Source: Saccoglossus kowalevskii
Lineage: Eukaryota; Hemichordata; Enteropneusta; Harrimaniidae
Length of the DNA: 39,935 nt
Direction of reading: 5' to 3'
Assembly (NCBI RefSeq): GCF_000003605.2
Contig: NW_003112499.1
Span: 30,774-70,708 of the forward strand
Both the position numbers and the translations under genes were made by a program. Positions 24,301 to 35,912 of the stretch are shown in pieces (position 1 is the stretch's first letter; each line of letters opens with the position of its first letter). Below the pieces are notes generated by a model that did no database searches, was not told the origin of the DNA, and saw nothing but the letters and a program-made list of their open reading frames with translations.

Positions 24301-27300
24301 GTAATGCAGGCAATCGGAAAGGCTGTACCACCTGATCACAGAATTGCACAAGCTAAGAAACCATTTGATTGGATGTTAGATGATCAATTCCACAACTTAC
24401 AGGTGAGTACACAGTGAAATTATGTGTTTTTTTCTGATAATATTTTGTATTATCTGCTAGACAGATTTGAGACTGTAATAAAATAAATGACAAAAAAACA
24501 CATATGCTAGCGATGTGTTGAAAAAAGAATGGTGCAGTTTAACGCATCAGAAAGTCTCCACTGACGACTGCCATTAATAGTCCCCGTTTGCAGTCCGAAA
24601 ACGGGGACTTATGTTTTGACCTCCGTGCGTCTGTGTGTGCGTCCGAACCTGTATCTTAGAAATGCCTGGACCAATTACAATCAAACTTCACACATACATC
24701 ATACATGATATCATACATATGCACATCAATTTGTTTCATGATCTGATTCAAGATGGTCGATTGGCTGTCATTTTTGTTTCTCGTTTGTTAACAGATGGAT
24801 TTTGTTCAAACTTAGTATATACATTGGACATTAAAGGACCTTGATGCACATCATTTTGTTTTTCAGATAAGATTCATAGTGGCCGACTGGTGGCCATTTT
24901 GTTTTAATGAATGTGGTTCTAGTGCCATATCTCTGACTTGCTATGACTTATTATGTTCAAATTTTAAATATTCATTATACATCATGTCATAGATAGTGGT
25001 TTGACGATCCTATTAAAAATGGCCTAAAAAATCAAGCATTTCTGGCATCTTATGGATGGATTTTGTTCAAACTTGGTACATACATTAGACATTAAGGGTC
25101 ATTGACTATGTTCAAATTTTATATATTATTTATACATGTATTCAAAATGGCTGATTTTGTTTTAATTAATGCTGTTCCAGAGCAATAACTCTCAATACTC
25201 GTTTGACGATCAGATACAAATGTCAATCATTTAAATGTTAAACAATCATCATAATCATATTCCTGACATGTTTATATTCCAGCTATATTACTATAAACAA
25301 AACTATATATCTTAAACTCGATAACTAACGGGGACTGTGCCATGCATGGCTTGTTTATTTTTGAAGTCACCTGCACAGTGAATGCTGTTTATGTACGAGA
25401 GTTGAGAAAGGATTATGCACTTGTAATTAAAATTACTAATAAATGAGAAGACAAAACACATCAAATGCACAGTGGCATACAAGCATTCATATCTCCCTGG
25501 TGTTTTTTAAATAAGTTCTCATTTTATCAAAAACTGAAGAAATCAGTGGAAAAATATAGTTTTTGATATTGCAGATTTTGTCATACCTATACCAGCCAAG
25601 TACCCCACCCCACCCCTCAGTGTGTAGGGGTCCATTCTCAGTTACCAGCCTCATGCAGGAGTCATTTCTATTTTACTTCTAATTCATTTTGTCTCCAGCT
25701 ACTTGGTATTCATTATGAGTGGTTCCAAGAGATGTTTGAACGCATGCCAAAAGATGGGCGTGAAACCCAGTGGCGTACAATGGGTGAGCATGAAACACCA
25801 GAACTGTCACCATTACCGGAAAGAATGGATGAGATTTATTCCCCAATTCAGAGGCTGCTAGTGATGAGAGCTTTCAGACAAGATAGACTCATGCAAGCAG
25901 CTACTGTCTTTGTCACGTCTGTACTTGGCAAAAAGTGAGTCGTTTTCTATATTTTATACTTAATTTAAATATTAATCTCACACACTGTATTACTGTTTTA
26001 TTATGTATAACATTTCTGACAAAGCATGGTATCCAATGTATTAGCATTCCTTTCCCAATGTTTTTTGTGCAGCACTGAATCAAATTTGATGTAAGCAATG
26101 TATTTTATACACATTGTATCAATCACTTATTTAACATAACACAGCAAGACGACCAATGCCCTTTTACTTTCATTTGGTTTATAGCATGCACTGAGCCCTC
26201 TAGTGTCAACTATGCTCCAAGTTATCCCCAAACTTCACATAAAGTTATAACGCTCAAATAATGAAAATCATTGTTTTCTTTTCTCTTTTTTTCATCTATC
26301 ATGTCAGGTTACATTATTTTCTTTCTGATTTCAAAATATCTAGATATGTTGGTGATGTCCCCGCTGACCTTAACCAAGTACTACGTCAGACTTTCCCCAC
26401 GTCTCCCATTATGTTGATGTATACAAATGAGAGTGAAACGCCAGAGAGAATGTTCTTAGAATGTGGTCTTAAGAAACAGATTGCCACCACTATAGTACCA
26501 CTCTATAATGCAGGACATAATGAGGAACGAAAGGCACGAAAAGTTATCAAGAAAGCAATGGAGGAAGTAAGTTGCACATCAACTCGCAAGCACACTGTAC
26601 AATTCTAATGACCATTAACTCCTCTGATGATTTTTCTACCAAATATAAATAAAAGCACTTATTTATTTATTAAAATCTACCAAATATAAATAAAAGCACT
26701 TATTTATTTATTAAAATCTACCAAATATAAATAAAAGCACTTATTTATTTATTAAAATCTACCAAATATAAATAAAAGCACTTATTTATTTATTAAAATC
26801 TACCAAATATAAATAAAAGCACTTATTTATTTATTAAAATCTACCAAATATAAATAAAAGCACTTATTTATTTATTAAAATCTACCAAATATAAATAAAA
26901 GCACTTATTTATTTATTAAAATCTACCAAATATAAATAAAAGCACTTATTTATTTATTAAAATCTACCAAATTCCGTCTACACATGGATGTTTGCTAAGG
27001 TTTGTGATTGAAACATGATTGAACAAGCACTGATCACATGGCTCTATTTTAGGTTTCACACACCAATTATAATTTGTATCAAAACATGGGTCCATTTATT
27101 TACATTCCTTGTTTTCTTTTCATAGGGTTCATATGTATTGCTACAGAATGGTCATAACTCATTGCATTTATTGAACTCACTGGAATCATTGCTTCTGGAT
27201 GTTCAAAACCCTGATCCTAACTTCCGTTTGTGGATAACAGCTCAGATTACTCCCAAGATTCCAGTCAGACTTTTACAGATCTCAGCAAAGATAGTAGTGG

Positions 27301-30300
27301 ATTCACCTAGGGTAAGTCACAGGCTTGTTTTGATCACTGCCCATTGTAATTCTGAAATATGTCTATCCTTCCTTTACTCTATAATATTCTAACATTTCTG
27401 TATACCTGTGATTGCTGACAATTAGTAAATCAACTTTTCTTATCTTGTTTGCAATCCAACCCTAATTGTGGTATGCCAACACACATCTCTCATTTGACAG
27501 CAGGTTCTTAGCCAGCCAAATGTTCATCTGTCATTTTACATAGGCACTCTAAATTTGAGAGACTAAATTTCAAAAAACCTGTCTTCTCGTGGTAGAAAAT
27601 TTACAAAATAACAGACTGACTATAACCCTCATATTTTCATCCGCTCATCTCGTTATTGCTATATTCCGGTGCACAATTCTTTGAATACAGCGTATGATTT
27701 TCTTTTAATTGTCAATACATGTATGTTATATGGTTTATATATTCATAAAATATATGGTGTATTTTATGAAAGGACTATGGTTAATAAAAATTCATTGTTT
27801 TATCACTTGTCCTCCAGTATATGGGAGATCACTATAGCATGGCTTGAACTACAGTATTCTGATGGCACTCATAACTCAATATCAAAACTTCTAATATTAT
27901 CCTACACATTATGAAAGCAATATCAGACACCAAATCAATGTGCATCTAAGAACTTAGATTTCCAACCCTGCACTTCATAATCTCACCTATTTAAACTGAG
28001 TGTATGGTCATTGCATAATTAAACTTTATGTGAAAATAAACATAATATGTTAAAAAACTATAAAAACATGTCACATTGATTTGAACTACTAGTATTTAGT
28101 TTGACTGTTTACAGTAATAGCCTAGCACTAAATGTTAGAATTATATATATGTGTTTAACAAGGAATCCACTTTCTATGTAATCGTAAACTATGTATGGTG
28201 TCTAGTAATGCATGTCTTATTCTGTGTTTTGGGTAACTTTCATGTTACTTGAATTCAGAAATAAAGATTTTAGCTCTTGCATGTCAGCTGAATCAATTTC
28301 TCACATCAAAATAAAAAGTATATTTAATTTACTAGCTACTTCTACATGTTTGTATGAATCTCAGCCAAATCCAGGAAGAACAAGCACTGAAAGTTATTTT
28401 TTATGCTATTTTTTTTTTTTTGATCTAAAAGTAAATGAAAGATAAGCACTTTACATGTTTGTCAATGTATGTTGTGATTGTTGTTGTCCACATTGCTTGC
28501 TTCTTTCTAGAAATTGAAAGACTCTATGATCTATTCCATGTCCTTGTTATTAGACACTGAAAATCTGAAAGTAAGTCTGGCATGTCTCTGCCATGTCGGT
28601 TGTTGCTGTGTTCTGGCATGTCAATTGTTGCTGTGTTATATTATGCATGTTGTCATAGATTAGATTGCATGACATTTACTTTATATTATGACATGTGTGT
28701 TTTTGTGATCTATATTAGAGTTATGTTATTGTTAAAATTTACAATAGTAAAACATTTCAAGATTGTTAATTTACCAATAGAGTAATTCCATGTAAAAACC
28801 AGACATTTTCAATCCAATTCTTTTTAGAAAAAACTTACTATAATCAGAACACTTGGAAGTGCTTTGTAAACCATTTTGTTGTGTGTGCTTAAAAATGGAT
28901 GCTATATAAAGAAATAAAATCTGGGTTATCAAGCTTGAAGGGAAATTTACCACCTTAGGCTCAAACAATAAAATAAAATATTTTGATATCCTATGCTATG
29001 AAAGAATGCATAGAACTTTGTTTACAATGCTAGATGAATTAGCAAAACAGTAGAATATCTTGTGCAGTAAACATTCTACATGTATTCTGGTTCTATATAT
29101 GATTGATTTATTCCAAAAGTGTGGTGGGTAGATTTCACAGATAATAAATGATCCTTGCAAACGACTTTACCAGAGTTACGTGAAAAGACTTAAGTAGAGG
29201 AATCTGTTGTATAAAATAGAGTAATAGTCAGTGGATAATAATATTTGAAATGAATGCACCAAAATGTCAGTCACTATAATGATAAATTAAACTTATGTGG
29301 ACTTCAAACAAACATCAATTGTTGTTATGAAAATATTGGTGGAACATGGTCCTGAAATGCTTCTTATGAAAATTATTTTATTTATTATTTTAAAGTTTTA
29401 ACTTTTGATCATGTTAAGTTTCCTAAGGTTTAACAGTGTTCTGTACACAATGTACAATTTAATAAATGTTCTGTGGTACTATATGGTTTCTGTGTGTGTA
29501 TGTTTTACTTGTATTGAATCGTAATGTTGCTAATTTAATATTTTGTACTAGTTGTTAAATTGATGACTTTTATTTCAAGACACGTGACAACTTGTGATCC
29601 TTCTCACAAAGTAATGGTTACAATGGGTTTTTGTTTTAAATCCTATATTGAAAGTGTCAAAAAAATAAATCAAATCAAGGTTTTATTTTTATTTGTTTTT
29701 CCAGCTGACACTGTCAGTGATTGTTGTGAACATTATAATGCGCTCACACAAAATCTGGCTCCTGTTAATTTACTTTATAGAAAAAAGACAACTTTGTGAA
29801 AGAACATTTATCTATAGTATATATTTTTTTTTTTCATCAAAAATATAAAAAACAATTTGGAACCTTCTTTGCATTACCTTGCGGTACTTTAAGTTTAGTA
29901 TAAATGTTGCTAAGAATTACCGGTAATAGCTATAAGTCTGATTTCATGCAAGGTTCACTTTATCCATTCGCTACCGGTAGTAATGTATTCAGATTTTGCA
30001 TACACCACTATTTGGTTACAACCCGAACCCATCATAACACTATGCAGACATTTTCTTCACATAGGTATTCTTAAGAGCATTTCTCCGTCCAAGACAGAGG
30101 AAGCTTTCTAATCCTTTTGCATCTGTAAGTGACCATTGTGCAGTGCCAACCAATCAGGTGTAGAATGCTACCTCTCCCACAAACCACCTAAATATTGAGT
30201 TTTTTTAAAGCAATTTTTTTGTCTTCTTGTCTTGCACTGTCATGCATGGTGATATGATGTGTTTATATTCACAGATTGCTTCATGATAAATATAATTTGA

Positions 30301-33300
30301 ACTTGACCTCTATATTACCTTCATTCATAATTATTCAATTTGAGATAAACTTATAAATCTCTATCCGCTAAACTAAAACATACACAAAAATTCAAAGTTC
30401 TCCATACTACATTTTTAATTGCCAACCGGTTTTTGTCAAAGAAAATTCTGTAACCAGTTGAAAATGGTGTAGTCAATTATTGCAGAGCTTACCACAAATG
30501 AGAACTGTATGACCATTTATTCTGTGAATAAGAACTGGTAGACATTGTTAGACAAGTAATTGAAGTTAAAGGGGCACCTTCTAGTTAAGCCTAATCTCAC
30601 AACAAATTTACTTTCTGGATTAAAATAACAATGGATAACAAAAGATAGATTAACATTGTAAACAACATAAACAATAGTGTCCCATGATTCTTTGGTGCAG
30701 TCCATGGGATTGAGCGGTTCCCCTTTAAACATTTTATAATAATTGTTTCAAGCCATGGTTCGACACAAAATTATAACAACTGGTCTATTGTGAGGCGTAT
30801 TCATTGCTATTAATTATTCATGATATGTAGTGATGTTATGGAACCCAGGAATGTAACTTCAAAAAGTAGAAAGTGAATGTGCACTTGTGCAAAGAGTTCT
30901 ACACGTCATGTCACATATATAGTTGCGTTGTAGAACATGTCAGATCAAAAGTTGCATTACATATAACTCATTAGCATATTTATCACCTTAAAAGCGTGGT
31001 GACAACTACAGAGGGCATGACAAGAACAGACCAGTCGTGGAAATTTCGCATCAATGTGAGAGATTCAACAAACTCATTTTTTGAGAAAACAATAAAATTC
31101 CATGACTGGACCAGTCTAGGTGTAGATGTAGGTATACAAGTATTGATTTATTATGGCCATAAGTGGGTCACCTTTAATACAACTCTCTGGATTAGAAGCT
31201 TCTTTTCTTGTCTGTATATTGTGAATATTTTATAGTATGCTTACCTGCTCGTTGACCAAAAGTCAAAATCTATTTTGTATGGTTTTTGATATTGTGACAA
31301 TAATAAAACCTGGTATAGTTTAGATGTGACCTTTTCATATTTGTTAAGTGCAAGATTCTCTGTTACTGTTACAATTATTCTCAGTATGTCACAGTATATC
31401 ATGTTATATTCACCTTGTAGTAACATCCAGTAAATTAGTAATTTGACACTTTGTGTGTGTGTGTGATTGTAAATGATCAGTAAATGCTAGCAAGTAAATT
31501 GAACAGTGTTCATCTAAATACACGACAAGAATGGAACATTTCACAGTGTGTAAACTATTAGGTACAAAATTCTTTGTTTAATTTGGAAATGTAGTTTCTC
31601 TTTAGTTAACATATAACTCTCTGTACATTCTGATATTTGTTGTGCTATTTTGACAGGTCATGAAGGATAATATGATTCGTGCACTTTGTGTGCTTGATGC
31701 TGAGACATTGAAGTCAAGTACACGTACTGAGTGGCCTCCCATGATTCACAACTTGTGTCTATTACATGGTGCTATCAGACTCAGGGCAAGGTTTGGACAT
31801 GCTGGCTGGAATAGACCTTATAGTATGGATTTTGGAAGTACTGAACTTTTTGTGAGTACGATACTTGTTTTGACCTTTGACGCAAATAGCCATCAAGAAT
31901 TTGTTGAGTGATAAAACCACAAGACTTTGCACCTCAAGTAGTGTCCTATTCCTCATCATGTCCACTGTTTCCCTTGACATGTGTAACTATGGTATTTGAA
32001 GCACTACATGCAATAACAAGAGAGAACATAACACTATTTTATTTTAGTGACGAAAACAAATCTTGTGGATCTTGTTCATGCTCTCAAGAAGATCTTGATG
32101 GCAATTTGCATTTAAATATCTCAGTCTGAGTCACTAGTCCAGAATACTTTGAGAAGGTGTGTCTAATTATGATGTCCACTAGTAATACTGACAGGAAGGT
32201 ATTTTACTTTTTTATTTTTTTCTGCTGTCTGTTTTTTGTACATACATATAGCCATAGAGGGACTGTGATATAGCAGTCTTTTTTGAATTTTGAATAATGT
32301 ACCAGATTAGCAGACAGACTAACTAGAGCTCTTTTAAAATAAAGAAGTCCCAATTATTTAGATTTCTATTGAACTGACATATATGTGACATTGTTTTCTG
32401 TTTACAAATCATAGGAAGGTTTAATGATTGCAGCAGTAGCATTCAAGGATACACCATTACCAGACGGGGAGGGTTTGAGAGGTGTTTCTTGGCTAGGTAT
32501 CAGATATCTACTTACTGAAATCACCTATGGTAGTCATATCATGGATGATTTTGATCAAGTCAGTTTAGCAGCTTTAATTGAATACTGGGTTGGACCTAAT
32601 GCTGTTAAGAGAGAATTTGAGGCTACTAAATGTAAGTATACAGTCTGTATTTTGAATGCTGTCTAATCATGTCACATGTTACATTTGTACGGTTCTGAAG
32701 ATATAAGTTGAGGTTAATATTAAGAGTTTTTGATAACAATTCCAAAATGCAAAATAATTTGTCTAAGATCACATGTACTGTATAATCTGTATTAGAAGCC
32801 ATAACTTCTATTAAAATAGTACAATACAACAAAGGTGATGCGGCTTCTATCAGAGTATCCACACATATGAGAAATAGTGAATATTTAGTTCAAAAAGAAT
32901 GATTATGGCTTTTATTAGGAATGCGGCTTCTAATACAGATTTTACAGTACTCCTATTCTACACCAATGCAACATACTACTAGTTGTATTTTATGTCATTG
33001 TTATGTAAGAAAGTACTTGTACGTGCAGTACTTACAAGATGTTTTCAAGCTTTGTTACTTCCACCACCAGATTTCTTGTCCAAATTTTCTGCATTTTGTT
33101 CTTATATTCTTCAATATTTCTAGAAATGAACCCTAATTTTGGAGCCAGCTAACAGTCAATTATCACTTTTTACTCAAAAAATTTGGCTATTTTTGTCTCA
33201 AAGACTATTTTGTAAATTTGTGATGAAAGGAGGGAACCGGTGGTAAACAGGTTATATCCAGCATTAAGATAACAGTTTTTGTCTTTATATATCCAGATAT

Positions 33301-35873
33301 ATAAATTGTTGCATTCATGTCACATGATGGGACACAGAGTTTATACAGTCCTGAAATACTACAAACCTCTTCTACATTTGATAAACTTAAGCCTTTGAAA
33401 CAGTTTAATTATTTCTATACGTGACTCTGACTGCATATGTTTTATTCTCTTCCTGTATTGTCAGTGTTGCTTATTTTTTATGTCTTCAGAATTTAATAGC
33501 AATAAAAATTCTATTTTGTTATATTCTACATTGATCCCACCAGTGAAATACAAGATCCCAGCTGCATTCTTCAATCCAAACATCCGTGTTGCCAATCTGT
33601 TACAAGCTTTGGAGAATCTACCAAATCATGCACTAGATGTACCAGAAGCTTGCAGTATACACTTTTCAATGGAGGTAAGACACAATATACTGCTATTTCT
33701 ACCAATACCTTGATGTGTATTTCCATGCAATTGTATTGTTTTCTGATGAAAAATGTCTACATATATAACCAGAACCCATTTCAGTCATACTGCTAACCAC
33801 AAAACCTCCCTGCCCCTGCCCACCGTCCCACTAGCATATCCATTCTCAAACCTGAATCATTTAATACTATATTGACAAGAAAATGGACCATTTTCTTGGT
33901 GCAGACCCAGAATGAGTGGATGCTATTTTTCTAATCTTCTCCTCCCCTCACACATTGGTTAACAAAGCCTAATCTCTAATCTTCATCGACCTATCAAGAA
34001 AGGTGTTAAGTCTAGTTAGTTAACTAACTTATTGTTAGAGGTTGAATGGAAACATTGAGAGAAAATTTTTTGTGAGTCTCAAAATCACAAAATTTTGTAA
34101 CAATGAAAATTTCACTAAGGTCCTTATAAAACAGAAAGTCACAGCGACTTTTCTAAAATGCTGTCCTCATGAACACCAATAAGTCATCAAATCATGAAAA
34201 TGAAAAGTAAAAATATATATTTTATCGGATCAGCACATTAAAACTACCCGAAAGCGTTCCTTAAGCACCCACCCCCACCATAGTCCTAACTGAACCCTTA
34301 CCTGAACCTTCAGATAACTGTGTCCTGAAGAGAAGTATATACAATTAAAATAGGGATGGGTCGCTGAAGGTGGGAAAAGCTAGATTTGAAAAATGCTTAC
34401 TAAACCATTTAATCCCATTTAACTCAAATTATCTAATCAATTGATTGATTGATTTGGGAGAATGGGGTCCTTTCAGTGGGAAACAGTTGAAAGAAAAACA
34501 CAAGCATTTTTATCACAATATAGCAGTATGTCATGAAATGATTTGTTGTTTTTTCCAAATTAATAAATAAACCATCTAATTGACCCATTCCAATCATCTG
34601 ACTGAAATATTCCAATTATTTGATCAATTAATTCAAATCATTGCAATGTAATTAATTCACATGGTAATTTTTAACATTTGCTAACATGTTTGATTGCTTT
34701 AATAGATCATTGTTTCTCAACTGTGAAAAATAAAATCCAGTAATAACATCTTGTATTTCATAAGACAATGTGTGTAACTGCAACTATCATTGCAATAATT
34801 CTTTCTAACAACTAACTTGGGTTCAAGTGATTGCCATGTTTTTTTCCAGTTTCCCTTATATTATGTGGAATCCCAGACTTGTTTCTGTTATGTGGATTTT
34901 AAAGTTGCTATAAAAATGCATTTTATATTTCCATTCCTGCCCACTTGTGCTTTATTTCAAAGAGATATTAAAAACCTTTTTCATTCAGTCAAATAAAACA
35001 TTCCACACCCTGATATCAAATTCATTTATGAAAAAATTATTCATATTTTGTTCTAACCTTGTCATTCTTTTTGACTATTTTTGTTGTTGTAAATTTCATT
35101 TATGTTATGATGGTTAAAAGGATGAAGGAAAACCTATGGTAAGGCATAGAGGTGTTACTGTAATGTGGTAGACAAGGTCATTTTACTTTGATCAGACAAT
35201 GCAACTTTTTTATTTTCTAACTTACTTATTATATAGTTGTTAATAGTAGAAATAATATAATGATTGCAACACATACCCATTAATTTATATTGGTTTTTAA
35301 CTTTATTGTTAGACATATTACTTCAGTGTTTTTTAATGTTATTGCTTTGCTGCACAATGAATCTCACATCTGCTGATGTATGCTCATTTTTAAACACACC
35401 ATGCTTTATAATAAGAGAACTTTATTTGACTGTTCACAGTCCACTTTTTCACTGTAATGGACTGACCCATCGATGCTTAATACCTTTCATTTCCAGCTGC
35501 TATCCTTCTAATAATAACAGAATAACATTTGACAGGGGAATCAATATTTGGTGATGGGACAGAGACCCTGGTACACAGTGTATGTATCAGCCTGACTATG
35601 TAGTAATATATACTAATAATTTGACTTGCAGACCAATTTAGGTGATGATCAGTATGTGTTTACAAGACTTAATGCTATCATAGATGCCATGCCAGAGACT
35701 CCTACTTTAAGTCATGCATTGATAGAGAGACCGCCAACACCTCAGACAGGTAAGAAATCATTTCATTGAGTGGCAAAAATAATCTAGGTGAAACACTGCA
35801 GGTAATCTGACTGATTTGGTTTTTAGCTCCTGTGTATGTGATGATAATGAATGATGTGATAATGAATTTGGTG

Positions 35874-35912
<39 letters not shown>

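Noticed and set aside
24635-24844. 69-codon frame in element C
   Set aside because: There is no recognisable domain and the element shows internal repeats with many stops; it looks non-coding.
31657-31713. Exon 19 spliced into a cryptic acceptor after ttgaag inside exon 20, which would make the two segments mutually exclusive
   Set aside because: The ttgaag site lacks a pyrimidine tract, so this is not supported without RNA data.
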